Assembly: GCF_024734385.1 (NCBI RefSeq)
Contig: NZ_JANHAP010000013.1
Coordinates: 1-64,000 of the forward strand
Direction: 5' to 3'
Source of the DNA: Dasania sp. GY-MA-18
GTDB taxonomy: Bacteria > Pseudomonadota > Gammaproteobacteria > Pseudomonadales > Dasaniaceae
Length of the DNA stretch: 64,000 nt
Shown: positions 46,758 to 56,326 of the stretch, in pieces
Layout of the letters: each line of letters opens with the position of its first letter
Position numbering within the stretch: position 1 is the stretch's first letter
Program-made: the position numbers and the translations under genes
Notes under the pieces: generated by a model
Databases searched by the model: none
Told to the model about the DNA's origin: nothing
What the model saw: the letters and a program-made list of their open reading frames with translations, nothing else

Positions 46758-47867
46758 ATGTTAAATTCTGCTACCGAAACGTCGTTGCGAAAAATTATTC
46801 ACTGCGATTGTGATTGTTTTTTTGCCGCTATAGAAATGCGCGATGACCCTTTGTTGCGGGGCCGGCCTATGGCTGTGGGTGGTAGTAGCGATAAGCGCGG
46901 GGTGATTTCTACCTGTAATTACGAAGCCAGGGCTTATGGTGTGCACTCAGCCATGGCTACTGCCCATGCCAAAAAATTGTGCCCAGATTTACTGGTAGTG
47001 CCTCATAATATGGCCAAATACCGGCTGGCTGCTCAGCAGATACGTGATATTTTTTATGACTATACCGATGCGGTGGAGCCGGTCTCTTTAGATGAGGCTT
47101 ACTTGGATGTGAGTGCCAGCAGCGCCTGCCAAGGCAGTGCAACGTTAATCGCTAAAGAGATTATGGCCAGGGTACATGCCGAGGTGGGTATTACACTTTC
47201 GGCGGGAGTTGCGGGTAATAAATTCTTGGCAAAAATTGGCAGTGATTGGAATAAACCCAATGGCCTATGTGTGATCTTACCGCAGCAAGTTGCCGATTTT
47301 GTGGTGGAGTTACCGGTGGCCAAAATCAACGGCGTGGGCAAGGTGACTGCTGAAAAATTGCAGCGCTTAGGAGTGCAGCGCTGTGGTGATTTACAAGCTT
47401 ATACGGTGTTTGAATTGGTGGAGTTATTTGGCGCTTTTGGCCAGCGTTTGTATAAATTATGCCGCGGCGAGGATGATAGGCCGGTCAAGGTCAGCCGTCA
47501 GCGCAAATCCTTGAGTGTAGAGCACACCTACCCAGAAGATAAAGACAGCTTGTCGCAATGCTTGCAGCAATTACCGGCCTTGTTTGCCCAGCTTAATCAG
47601 CGTTTGGAGGGTTTAGAGGGCAGTTATCTGGTGACTAAGCAGTTTGTAAAATTTAAATTTTCTGACTTTCAAACCACCACCGTAGAGTGCGTGGTGGCAG
47701 GCAGTATTAGGCTGTCCGTTTACCATGATTTATTTCAGCAAGCCTTTGAGCGAGGGGCTGGGCTGGGGGTGAGGTTGTTGGGCTTGGGGGTACGCTTTCA
47801 AGTTAGCCACGACAGCTACGGTGAGCAACTGCCATTGTTTCCCTATGACTTAACCTTGCATGGCTAG
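46758..47867 (+). CDS. dinB: DNA polymerase IV
   Basis: The Y-family translesion polymerase. The 369-residue protein has IIHCDCDCFFAAIE (first catalytic Asp, about 12-25), YRLAAQQ, SLDEAYLDVS (catalytic Asp-Glu, about 112-121), and a helix-hairpin-helix KINGVGKVTAEKLQRLG. I chose ATG 46758; the open frame continues upstream to 46683 but runs across the LexA box and is not conserved. No Shine-Dalgarno is visible before the ATG. The LexA box predicts SOS control. Length is near the 351 residues of E. coli. Confidence 0.95.
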   Translation: MLNSATETSLRKIIHCDCDCFFAAIEMRDDPLLRGRPMAVGGSSDKRGVISTCNYEARAYGVHSAMATAHAKKLCPDLLVVPHNMAKYRLAAQQIRDIFYDYTDAVEPVSLDEAYLDVSASSACQGSATLIAKEIMARVHAEVGITLSAGVAGNKFLAKIGSDWNKPNGLCVILPQQVADFVVELPVAKINGVGKVTAEKLQRLGVQRCGDLQAYTVFELVELFGAFGQRLYKLCRGEDDRPVKVSRQRKSLSVEHTYPEDKDSLSQCLQQLPALFAQLNQRLEGLEGSYLVTKQFVKFKFSDFQTTTVECVVAGSIRLSVYHDLFQQAFERGAGLGVRLLGLGVRFQVSHDSYGEQLPLFPYDLTLHG

Positions 47868-48002
47868 GCTTTTGCTCACCACTAAACTGATAGCTGTTGC
47901 GGGCCTTATTTCGCTATATTTGGCCTTGGCCGGCTGACATGGGTTACACTCACTAGTAATAATCAATGAATGGCAACGATGCGTCACTGTTGAGGGTTTT
48001 TT

Positions 48003-48575
48003 GTGAATAAATTAATAGGTTTAAGCTTATTGGCTGCTGTGTTGTGCCTAGCTGGCTGCGCCAACACGCAAATTGATGCGGGCGATACTGGTCGTTTTAA
48101 TAGTAAACAATACCGTGACTATAGTTGGGCAACGGCCACTATGACACATAAGCAGGGGCGCTCAGAGCGGCTGGTGATATTGGATCATGCACTACGCGAT
48201 GCGGTTAATACCCAGCTAAAGGCCAAAGGTTATCGGTTGGTGGAGCCTGCTGAGGCGCAATTTGTGGTGGATTATCGCTATACCCGCATGGTCAGCGTCG
48301 ATCAAGGTGACCCTATGGCCACGCCTAAGGCATTGGAAGGTGCCTGGGATGCCGGGGCAACTATGGGTGACCCCGGCCTACAGCTAGGCTTTGTGCCTGA
48401 GAAAATTAGCGAGTTATTTTTGCGCTTTTCGGTGCGTGATAAGTTTAGTAAAAAAGAATTATGGAGCGGCACAGCGTCAAGAATTATGGATCAATCCTCT
48501 AAGAGTAAGACGCAGATTAATGCCATAGCCGAGAGAGTGGTGAAAAAACTTTTTGCTCAATTTGCTAAGCGCTAA
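48003..48575 (+). CDS. DUF4136-family lipoprotein
   Basis: A 190-residue lipoprotein: signal peptide with lipobox CLAGC (Cys about 19), then FNSKQYRDYSWA, LDHALRDAVNTQLKAKGYRLVE and AQFVVDYRYT, the DUF4136 pattern, and ELWSGTASRIMDQS near the end. Function unknown; likely at the outer membrane. GTG is the start. Its own terminator follows. Confidence 0.85.
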   Translation: MNKLIGLSLLAAVLCLAGCANTQIDAGDTGRFNSKQYRDYSWATATMTHKQGRSERLVILDHALRDAVNTQLKAKGYRLVEPAEAQFVVDYRYTRMVSVDQGDPMATPKALEGAWDAGATMGDPGLQLGFVPEKISELFLRFSVRDKFSKKELWSGTASRIMDQSSKSKTQINAIAERVVKKLFAQFAKR

Positions 48576-48623
48576 GCCTTGCACATTAAGACTGTATAGA
48601 TAGCGTAACCATAGATTTAAATT

Positions 48624-48652
48624 AACGGCGTAGCTTACACTACGCCGTTTTG
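48624..48652 (+). terminator. Terminator between the DUF4136 gene and the mutarotase gene
   Basis: AACGGCGTAG/CTACGCCGTT (48624-48633 and 48640-48649) with a CTTACA loop is followed by TTT. It ends the lipoprotein gene and lies just before the stop codon of the convergent gene, so it may serve both. Confidence 0.82.
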
Positions 48653-49624
48653 CTATGTGGCAGAGAGTGGCTGGGGCTTAATAGCCAGCTGTAATTGGCG
48701 GCTTTGCCGAGGGGCTAGCGTGACTATATCTTCACCCACATTGGCGGTTTCTATGCATAGCATCTGTTGGTAATCATCGTCGGCAAAATTGTTTAAGTGC
48801 TGGGCCTTATTGCGCCAAGGGTTCCACACCACCGTGCTGTGGCTGCCGCTGCTATGGATAAGGGTTTGTTGCTGCTGCTCTTTGTCTATAAGGCGTATGG
48901 TGGGCAGCTCTTTTTGTTGCAGCCTGGAGTGTTGATAAATACGATCCGTCTCGCTGCTGATACTGAGCAAGCCCTGCTGAGTTTTGACTTGCTCATTGTC
49001 TAGCTTATCAATATAGCGCTGCTCTTCTAAGCCGCTAACCTGGCAGCGACTAATATCCCCCACGGCATAATAACTGTGCAGAGCACTGCTATAGCTAAAG
49101 GGCTTGCTGCCGGTATTGGTAACGACTAGGTTTAGTTCTAGCTGTTCGCCTACAGTGATGGTCAATTCTAGGCGGCTGGCGTAGGGCCACAGCGCTTGTT
49201 GCTCAGCCGCCAGCTCGTAACTGAGCTTTAATTGTGTTTGGCTACTGCTAACGGGGGTGATGCTGTCTAGCTGCCATAAATTATTACGGGCAAAGCCATG
49301 GGCGGGGGGCTGGGCTGCAGCATCAAACTGCGCGGTAATAGCTTTGGGGTTTTGCGCCAGCTGACCAAACCAGGGCCAGCTGATGGGTATGCCGCCTCGC
49401 AAGGGCTGGCCCTGCTGGTAGCGATTGCTGCTACTTAGCCATAGGGTTTTACTATGGCCATGGGCTTGGTACTCGGCAACTTGCCCACCCTGTAAAAATA
49501 TTAGCGCTTTGGCGGCGCTGTTATTAACGGCAACGGCAATTAATTCCTTGTGTAACTCTATGTGTATGCCTTCTATATGGCCAAATTCACTATAGAGGTG
49601 TTGTAGCTGCTGAGCGAGGTTCAT
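48653..49624 (-). CDS. D-hexose-6-phosphate mutarotase (YeaD-like)
   Basis: A 323-residue aldose-1-epimerase-fold protein that interconverts alpha- and beta-hexose 6-phosphates. Visible motifs are GGQVAEYQ (about 47-54), QPLRGGIPISWPWFG (about 73-87), PAHGFARN with the catalytic His (about 107-114) and LHSYYAVGD with a substrate-binding His (about 182-190). It is the YeaD type rather than GalM. It stands alone, divergent from rapA. Confidence 0.9.
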   Translation of the reverse strand: MNLAQQLQHLYSEFGHIEGIHIELHKELIAVAVNNSAAKALIFLQGGQVAEYQAHGHSKTLWLSSSNRYQQGQPLRGGIPISWPWFGQLAQNPKAITAQFDAAAQPPAHGFARNNLWQLDSITPVSSSQTQLKLSYELAAEQQALWPYASRLELTITVGEQLELNLVVTNTGSKPFSYSSALHSYYAVGDISRCQVSGLEEQRYIDKLDNEQVKTQQGLLSISSETDRIYQHSRLQQKELPTIRLIDKEQQQQTLIHSSGSHSTVVWNPWRNKAQHLNNFADDDYQQMLCIETANVGEDIVTLAPRQSRQLQLAIKPQPLSAT

Positions 49625-49793
49625 AGCGCTGGTGCTGTCCTTTGACTATTGCAATAGCTGCTAAGCTTAATCGCTATGGCTGAGCTAGGCCAGAGCAGAA
49701 CGCGCTAAGCTAGGCCTTTTACTGCTAAGAACTTGCAAATAGTCGCTAAGGCCTTATCATCCGCGGCCTTTATAGAACAAATAGGAAGCATAC

Positions 49794-52658
49794 GTGAGCG
49801 AAATGTTGTTTGTACCTGGCCAGCGATGGGTAAGTAATACCGAGTCAGAGTTAGGCCTGGGTATAGTAGTTGAAGTCATGAACCGACGTGTCGACATCAG
49901 TTTCCCGGCCTCTGGCGAGCGGCGCACCTATGCGGTAGATAATGCGCCCCTAAACCGTGTGCGCTACGAAGTTGGCCAGCAAGTGAGCACGGCTGATGAG
50001 CAAAGCTTTACCGTTAGCGAGGTCATAGAAGAACGCCACTGCTTGTTTTATAGAGGCCTTAACGAGCAGGGCGAAACCCTAACGGTGCCCGAGTTAGAGC
50101 TCAATAGTTTTGTACAATTTAGCAAGCCGCAAGATCGCCTCTTTGCTGGCCAAATTGATAAAAACCGCGCTTTTCAATTGCGCTGTGAAACCCTAGAGCA
50201 TATACGCCACCAACAGCTCTCAGCGGTGCGTGGTTTGCTGGGGGCCAGAGTGCAACTATTACCCCACCAGCTGTATATAGCCAGTGAAACGGCTAATCGC
50301 TTTGCTCCCCGTGTGTTGTTAGCTGATGAAGTGGGTTTGGGTAAAACCATAGAGGCCGGCCTGGTAATACATCACCAGCTAATGACCGGCCGCGCCAGCC
50401 GCGTGCTAATAGTAGTGCCCGATAGTTTAGTGCATCAGTGGCTGGTAGAAATGCTGCGCCGCTTTAATTTATATTTTAGTATTTTTGATGCCCAGCGCTG
50501 TCAGGCCCTTACCGAGTCCGGTGCCGATAACCCCTTTGAAGAGGCGCAGTTAGTGCTGTGCAGCCTGTCCACTTTTACCGAACATCAAGACTTACATCAG
50601 CAGGCCGTGGCCGCACGCTGGGATTTAATGGTAGTGGATGAAGCTCACCACCTAGCCTGGAGCCCCGAACAGGTCAGCCCTGCCTACCAATGTGTAGAGG
50701 CCTTGGCGCAAACCGCACAGGGTTTATTGCTGCTAACTGCTACCCCAGAGCAATTAGGCATAGAGAGCCATTTTTCACGCCTGCGTTTATTAGATCCTGA
50801 CCGTTATTACGATGTAGAAAAATTTATCGCCGAAGAGCAAAACTACCAGCCGGTTAATGAACTGGTGCAAAAGCTAATGGCCGACAGTGTTGCCGAACAT
50901 ATTGCCGCGCCAGCATTTATTAGCCAGTTAACCCAATACCTGGGCGACTCTGCAGTAGCGCATTTACAGCAGGAGCTGCAGGGTGCAGAGCCACAGCAGG
51001 CGATTAATCACGCGATAGAATTATTATTAGATCAACACGGTACCGGCCGCGTTTTATTTCGCAACACGCGTTCCTCGGTAGCGGGTTTCCCCGACCGGCA
51101 TTTGCATACACACCCCTTAACGGCTCCCAGTGAGTACACCGCCCAGTTAGCACAGGCAGAACTAAGCGACAGCCTGCGGCCGGAAACCTTACTGGGTGAT
51201 GAGCAGTGGCTAACTATTGATCCGCGCGTGCAATGGTTGAGTGGATGGCTGCGAGAGCGGCGCAGTCATAAAGTATTAGTGATCTGCGCGCGGGCCGAAA
51301 CCGCCTTAGATTTAGAGCTGCACCTACGCTTGAAAGAGGGCGTGCAGTCGGCGGTATTTCACGAGGGCTTAAGCTTGGTAGCTCGCGATAGGGCGGCAGC
51401 TTATTTTTCTGATGATGAGGATGGCGCTCAGGTATTAATTTGTTCTGAGATAGGTAGTGAAGGTAGAAACTTCCAGTTTGCCCATCACCTGGTGTTGTTT
51501 GATTTGCCGTTAAACCCCGACTTATTAGAGCAGCGCATAGGCCGCCTAGATAGGATAGGCCAGCGCCACGATGTGCAAATTCACTGCCCCTATTATCAGG
51601 GCAGTGCGCAAGAAACCTTATTGCGTTGGTACCACGAGGGCTTAAATGCTTTCGAAAAAACCTGCCCGGCGGGCAATAATATTTACCAACAGGTTGAGGC
51701 CGAGTTATTGGCTTGTTTACGGGGTGAGGCGACTGATCAGCAGCTAGCGCAATTACTCAGCCATACCCAGCAGATTAGCGAGCAAACTCTGGCCGCGCTG
51801 CAGCAGGGCCGCGATCGCCTAGTGGAGTTAAACTCTTTTAATGAGGCTAAGGCCGAGCGTGTAGTAGCAGCCTTTATTGCCGAAGAGCGTCGCCATGAGC
51901 TGGCTAAATATATGGAGCAGGTGTTTGATTTATTTGGTGTAGACCAAGAGGAACACTCGGCGCTAAGCACCGTGATACATCCCGGTGATCATATGTTGTG
52001 CCACAACTTCCCCGGCTTGCCGGAAGATGGTATGACCGCCACCTATCAGCGCGAATTGGCGCTGTCGCGTGAAGACATACAGTTTTTAACCTGGGAGCAC
52101 CCCATGGTCACCGGTGCCATGGATATGATCTTGGGAGGCGAGCTGGGCAATACCGCGCTAGCCACTATTAAATTGCCGCCTATTAAACCCGGCACTTTAA
52201 TGTTGGAAGCGGTGTTTACCGTTCAGTGTACTGCGCCACCCCAATTACAATTGCACCGCTATTTGCCGCTTACCACTATACGTATAGTGGTGGATGCGAA
52301 TAATAATGACCTCAGTAATATTTTAAGTGCACAGCGCCTGGCAAAATTAGTGGCCAAAGTTCCTAAGCGAGTGGGTCAGGACTTGGTGCGTCAAACGCGC
52401 AAAGATATTTTGGCACTTATCGAACAGGCCGAAACTCTAGCGACTGCGCAGCAGCAGGATATCGTGGCCAGCGCCCAGCAAAATATGTTGCAGCAGCAAA
52501 CTGAAGAAACTGAGCGACTTAAAGCTCTGGCCCAGCGCAACCCCAATATACGGCAAGAAGAAATTGATTTTCAGCTACAGGCCACGGATATGCTATCTGC
52601 AGCCTTGCAACAAGCTAGAATTAAATTGGAGGCCGTACGATTGCTGGTGGCGGTATAA
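49794..52658 (+). CDS. rapA: RNA polymerase-associated helicase RapA
   Basis: A SWI2/SNF2 ATPase of 954 residues that recycles RNA polymerase. Two N-terminal Tudor-like domains (about 1-105) precede the ATPase: Walker A DEVGLGKTIEAGL (about 177-189), DEAH box VVDEAHHLAW (about 279-288), LLLTATPEQ, then the helicase lobe with ICSEIGSEGRNFQFA and QRIGRLDRIGQ (arginine-finger motif VI, about 583-593). The C-terminal half binds the polymerase. GTG start with AGGAAG upstream. Length is normal. Confidence 0.96.
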   Translation: MSEMLFVPGQRWVSNTESELGLGIVVEVMNRRVDISFPASGERRTYAVDNAPLNRVRYEVGQQVSTADEQSFTVSEVIEERHCLFYRGLNEQGETLTVPELELNSFVQFSKPQDRLFAGQIDKNRAFQLRCETLEHIRHQQLSAVRGLLGARVQLLPHQLYIASETANRFAPRVLLADEVGLGKTIEAGLVIHHQLMTGRASRVLIVVPDSLVHQWLVEMLRRFNLYFSIFDAQRCQALTESGADNPFEEAQLVLCSLSTFTEHQDLHQQAVAARWDLMVVDEAHHLAWSPEQVSPAYQCVEALAQTAQGLLLLTATPEQLGIESHFSRLRLLDPDRYYDVEKFIAEEQNYQPVNELVQKLMADSVAEHIAAPAFISQLTQYLGDSAVAHLQQELQGAEPQQAINHAIELLLDQHGTGRVLFRNTRSSVAGFPDRHLHTHPLTAPSEYTAQLAQAELSDSLRPETLLGDEQWLTIDPRVQWLSGWLRERRSHKVLVICARAETALDLELHLRLKEGVQSAVFHEGLSLVARDRAAAYFSDDEDGAQVLICSEIGSEGRNFQFAHHLVLFDLPLNPDLLEQRIGRLDRIGQRHDVQIHCPYYQGSAQETLLRWYHEGLNAFEKTCPAGNNIYQQVEAELLACLRGEATDQQLAQLLSHTQQISEQTLAALQQGRDRLVELNSFNEAKAERVVAAFIAEERRHELAKYMEQVFDLFGVDQEEHSALSTVIHPGDHMLCHNFPGLPEDGMTATYQRELALSREDIQFLTWEHPMVTGAMDMILGGELGNTALATIKLPPIKPGTLMLEAVFTVQCTAPPQLQLHRYLPLTTIRIVVDANNNDLSNILSAQRLAKLVAKVPKRVGQDLVRQTRKDILALIEQAETLATAQQQDIVASAQQNMLQQQTEETERLKALAQRNPNIRQEEIDFQLQATDMLSAALQQARIKLEAVRLLVAV

Positions 52659-52742
52659 ACAGACTTAGTCGTTTGATTTATGGCCGCTTAGCGGCATGCG
52701 CGATACAATGGCGGCTATATAACATTATAACGAGTGTGAATT

Positions 52743-55031
52743 TTGAGCAAAACGGTAGTCGACAATAAGGCAGCAAACACGGTGGCAGCCGCCACCATCG
52801 CAAGCAAAATAGTGCCGTGGAAAATCTGGGCCAGAGCGGGCTTAGATGTACTAAGCTGTCTAGCCGAAATCCCCTCTTGGTTGCGTTTGTCTCACGAAAT
52901 TCACCATCGCAACCGCATAGGCAGTGACTTTGTGGGGGTTAATATCGCCACCTCTAGTGATCCCGCCTGTGATGATAAAGTACTGGATTATTTACAAGAT
53001 TTATCCATACGCCAAGTGCGTATGGACTACAGCTACTGCTCGCAGCAGGGTGATGCTCAGCGTTTATTAAACCGCGTCTTGGCTGAAGGCTTGGAGGTGA
53101 TGCTGGATTTATTTCCGCCCAAAGAAGAGGCCGCAGCCCTGCGCGATGATGAGCAGGCACAGCAGCGCTGGCGCGAATTTTTACAGCAGGTGTTTACTGA
53201 CTACGCCGGGCAGGTCAGTATTTTTGAAATAGGCAGCACACCTAACCGCGGCAAGTGGTCGGGCTTTGACGGCATTAGTTATTTACACGCTTGGCAAATT
53301 GCCACCGAGGTGGCGCAGGGCTTTAACCTTACTTTGGCAGGCCCCAATATTTCAGATTTTGAGCCGCTGTATAACTTCGCCTATTTAAAAGCCATGAAGC
53401 GGGTAGACTCAGTGCCCGTGATACACAGCGATAACTTATTTGTTGAACGGGTAGTACAGCCCGAGGCTTACGACCACCGCGTGGCGGGCAATTGGGCCAC
53501 CCGTAAGCTCAACCTTAATCTGATTAAAAAAGCGCGTATTATCGCCGAGATAGGCCACCAAGAAGGTTGTGAGAAAACTTATTGCACCTATAAGTGCTGG
53601 ACCAGAAAACGCCTTAGCCGTTGGACCCTAGACCCCGAACAAAAAAATGCCGATTACTTAGTGCGCTATTTGATTATTGCTGCCGCCAGTGGCGCTTTGG
53701 ATAGGGTGTATTGGGGGCCATTAATTTGCAATCGCGATGGCTTAGTTGACTGTGGCGATAGCAGCTATCCCTATGTAGACAATGTTAGTTTTTATAAAGA
53801 GGTACGCGGGCAAGTCGCAGACTTTAAACCCACTAAAGCCTATACCGCCTTTAAGTATGTATCGACTTTATTGCGTCATATTACCTGTGTGCAAGGTGTG
53901 AGCGCCGATAACGGCATTAATCATTTTATTTTTGAAACTGAGCAGGGTGGCGAAGTGCATGCGCTGTGGTGTTTGGATCGTAGTGCCCTAGCGTTGACTG
54001 ATATATACAGCAAAGCCCAGTTACAGAGTGCTAGTTTTAGAACCGTTTACGGAACCGCGCCCGTACAACCGCCGCATATGGCTACAGAGCAGCCGCTACT
54101 AATAGAGTGGCCACAACAGCAAAGCCTGCGACCCAGCACCGACGATATACGTACTTTAGATGACACCCTAAGTAGCACGGTGGTCTATCATGCCCACCCC
54201 GGTTTACAGTCGGTGTCGGTGAATACGCCGCAGTGGCTGGGGGTGGTAGCGGTAGCTGATGGCCAAGACGCTGAGGCTACGGTGGAGGCTTATATGCCTG
54301 CGTCAATGTTAGCAAAACCGGAAATTTCAGTATTGCGCGACACCCGCAATCGCCTGTGGAATATACAGCTAGATGAGCAGGCTGAAGAAATACAAACGGT
54401 TAAATTAAATCGCGCTAAAGGTATTAAAAAATTCACCTACCGCTTTATGCCCAGTAAGGGGAAAAGGCATTGGAATAATGCTACCGAAATGCTGCGCAGA
54501 GGTATTAATACGCCGCAGCCTCTGGCTTTTTTTGAGCGTCATAGTAACGCGGGCATAGAAGATAACTACTATGTGTGCCGTTTTGTCCCTAATGCTTTTT
54601 CAGCGCGCGATGTGTTTCATGCCTTTAATAGCGGTGAACAAAGTTATAAGGGCTTGGATAAAGAGGCTTTTTATACTGAGATAGCGGGCTTTGTGGCTAA
54701 AATGCATAGCTGCAATATTATTCATAGAGATTTATCATCGGGTAATTTGATGATGACTAAAGATGAGCAGGGCTTAATATTTTACGCGATAGATATAGGC
54801 AGGGCAGTCATAGATAAAAGCAAAGTGATAACTAATATGCAGCGTGGGATAGATTTAAAGCGCATTTGCTATAAATTAAACTGGGTCGATCGCGAGTTTT
54901 TTATAACGGCTTATCAGCGCCACGCCGGTAAAGAAATAAAATATTGGAAGTCTATGCTGTGGTCTTATGATGCTAAGCAAGGCTTTAAGAAAACACTTAA
55001 AGCGAAATTAAAACGCAAAAAACGAGTTTAA
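52743..55031 (+). CDS. Glycosidase-like barrel fused to a WaaP/Kdo-kinase-like domain
   Basis: A 762-residue two-domain protein. Residues about 65-480 look like a TIM-barrel glycoside hydrolase: SDFVGVNIATS, IRQVRMDYSY, then FEIGSTPNRGKWSG (E162-R169...) and ARIIAEIGHQEG (E269), LAGPNISDF, and a jelly-roll-like end. Residues about 575-750 are a lipopolysaccharide-kinase fold: NATEMLRRGINTPQPLAF, catalytic IIHRDLSSGNLMM (H661-R662-D663, N near 668) and metal-binding AIDIGR (D684). At the position of the acid/base NEP motif the barrel has STP (165-167), so the hydrolase part may be inactive or different. The start is TTG. A very basic tail (KAKLKRKKRV) ends the protein. It stands 84 bases after rapA. 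Confidence 0.7.
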   Translation: MSKTVVDNKAANTVAAATIASKIVPWKIWARAGLDVLSCLAEIPSWLRLSHEIHHRNRIGSDFVGVNIATSSDPACDDKVLDYLQDLSIRQVRMDYSYCSQQGDAQRLLNRVLAEGLEVMLDLFPPKEEAAALRDDEQAQQRWREFLQQVFTDYAGQVSIFEIGSTPNRGKWSGFDGISYLHAWQIATEVAQGFNLTLAGPNISDFEPLYNFAYLKAMKRVDSVPVIHSDNLFVERVVQPEAYDHRVAGNWATRKLNLNLIKKARIIAEIGHQEGCEKTYCTYKCWTRKRLSRWTLDPEQKNADYLVRYLIIAAASGALDRVYWGPLICNRDGLVDCGDSSYPYVDNVSFYKEVRGQVADFKPTKAYTAFKYVSTLLRHITCVQGVSADNGINHFIFETEQGGEVHALWCLDRSALALTDIYSKAQLQSASFRTVYGTAPVQPPHMATEQPLLIEWPQQQSLRPSTDDIRTLDDTLSSTVVYHAHPGLQSVSVNTPQWLGVVAVADGQDAEATVEAYMPASMLAKPEISVLRDTRNRLWNIQLDEQAEEIQTVKLNRAKGIKKFTYRFMPSKGKRHWNNATEMLRRGINTPQPLAFFERHSNAGIEDNYYVCRFVPNAFSARDVFHAFNSGEQSYKGLDKEAFYTEIAGFVAKMHSCNIIHRDLSSGNLMMTKDEQGLIFYAIDIGRAVIDKSKVITNMQRGIDLKRICYKLNWVDREFFITAYQRHAGKEIKYWKSMLWSYDAKQGFKKTLKAKLKRKKRV

Positions 55032-55038
55032 GGCTTAG

Positions 55039-55452
55039 TTAAAGCTCAACCTTACCCCTAAGCACCTTCTTTTTGCCATGTTTGTTTTTACTATCCATGC
55101 GCTTACTTTGCGAACTTTTGCTGGGCTTAGTGGCCCGGCGTACTTTTTGCCTTACCCCTGCTTGTTGAATTAAGGCTTGCAGGCGGTTGAGGGCATCCTC
55201 ACGGTTTTTTTCCTGGCTGCGAAAACGCTGGGCTTTGATAATAATCACGCCATCTTTGCTAATACGTTTATCATTTAGCGCCAGCAATTGCTCTACATAA
55301 TAGGCGGGCAGGCAGCCGCAGTGTATGTTAAAGCGCAAGTGTATAGCGGTAGAGACTTTATTAACATTTTGGCCGCCCGCGCCTTGGGCGCGTATGGCAC
55401 TTAGCTCTATAAACTCTAAGGGTATGGTTACAGCGTTGGATATGGTCAGCAT
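55039..55452 (-). CDS. arfB: Ribosome-rescue peptidyl-tRNA hydrolase ArfB
   Basis: A 137-residue class I release-factor-like protein that frees stalled ribosomes. The catalytic GGQ is G26-G27-Q28 in RAQGAGGQNVNKVSTAIHLRF, and the basic C-terminal tail (SKRMDSKNKHGKKKVLRGK) enters the empty mRNA channel. Length is like E. coli YaeJ. Convergent with the kinase-fusion gene, eight bases apart. Confidence 0.94.
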   Translation of the reverse strand: MLTISNAVTIPLEFIELSAIRAQGAGGQNVNKVSTAIHLRFNIHCGCLPAYYVEQLLALNDKRISKDGVIIIKAQRFRSQEKNREDALNRLQALIQQAGVRQKVRRATKPSKSSQSKRMDSKNKHGKKKVLRGKVEL

Positions 55453-55481
55453 GGCTTTACTTGTGCTCAGCCTGTTGCGGA

Positions 55482-55664
55482 TTAAGCGTTGCTGTGCAGT
55501 TTGATGTAAGTTTTTAATTGTTCAGCAACGGCGGGTTGTTGGCTATCTATAGCCAGTTGTACATGTTCCCAACCTATGGGGGCGTTGTTACCTTCCACCA
55601 GCCATTCAACGTCGTCTATTAAACCTGCCTCTATAGAGGTCTTTAATTGTTCTGCGCGTGTCAT
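55482..55664 (-). CDS. Small uncharacterised protein upstream of arfB
   Basis: A 60-residue reading frame giving a balanced soluble protein (EQLKTSIEAGLIDDVEWLVEG, then HVQLAIDSQQPAVAEQLKTYIKLH) that looks helical. It ends 29 bases before arfB in the same orientation, so the two may be co-transcribed. No ribosome-binding site is clear and no family is recognised, so the call is tentative. The 220 bases upstream hold no other gene. Confidence 0.5.
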   Translation of the reverse strand: MTRAEQLKTSIEAGLIDDVEWLVEGNNAPIGWEHVQLAIDSQQPAVAEQLKTYIKLHSNA

Positions 55665-55887
55665 CGTGATTACGTCGTTTCTTGTAGGAGCTAAGCATGC
55701 TGTTAGTGGCAGCTTAGAGCTGCTTAGTCAGGCTTAGTTCAGTTGTTATTGTTATTGATTATGGTCTTGCGTTGTTACGTCTTGATGACGCTAGTGCCTC
55801 TACGGGCGGCAAGGGGGGCGATTGTACGCACTTTGCTTTAAATTGAAACGGTAATATTCACAATATGAAAAATAATTCTAATAGCGC

Positions 55888-56208
55888 TTATTCCCATTCC
55901 CAGCGCAAAGGTTCGCCAAAATCGTCATAAATCATTTTTTTGCGGGGGCGGCGGTTGGTTTTGGGTTTGGCGCTGCTGCTTTTGGCTTTTTTGCGCTCTT
56001 CCAGGGCTGCCACCACTTCCGGCACATAGGTGCGTTCGGCTTTAGGTTCTTGGAAGGGGGCGTTGTCAGGTTTAAGAGGGCCATAGCTGGAAGGGCGGCC
56101 ACTGATGCCAGAGGCTATCTCAGCCACTTCTCCGCCTTCGCGTAAAAAGTTACTGATCTGCTTTTCCATTTCACTGCGTATATGGGCTTTGCTAACGGGC
56201 TTTTTCAC
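55888..56208 (-). CDS. Uncharacterised basic protein downstream of the ABC exporter
   Basis: A protein of about 106 residues starting at GTG 56208: KKPVSKAHIRSEMEKQISNF, then LREGGEVAEIASGISGRP, EPKAERTYVPEVVAALEERKKA, a basic linker with NRRPRKK, and a conserved-looking acidic/aromatic end (IYDDFGEPLRWEWE). The open frame continues upstream over the end of the ABC-transporter gene but that part has the composition of a shadow frame, so I set the start at the GTG just before the basic segment. The function is not recognised. Confidence 0.6.
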   Translation of the reverse strand: MKKPVSKAHIRSEMEKQISNFLREGGEVAEIASGISGRPSSYGPLKPDNAPFQEPKAERTYVPEVVAALEERKKAKSSSAKPKTNRRPRKKMIYDDFGEPLRWEWE

Positions 56209-56326
56209 TACGGTTGCCAGAGTTGTTTGCGGGCCAGCCACACAGTGTAATAGCTGGCTGAGGCAAGGTACAGTGCTATCAGCGCAGAAACCAGCCAAGC
56301 TGGGCTGGAATATTGTTGGCAGTGGC

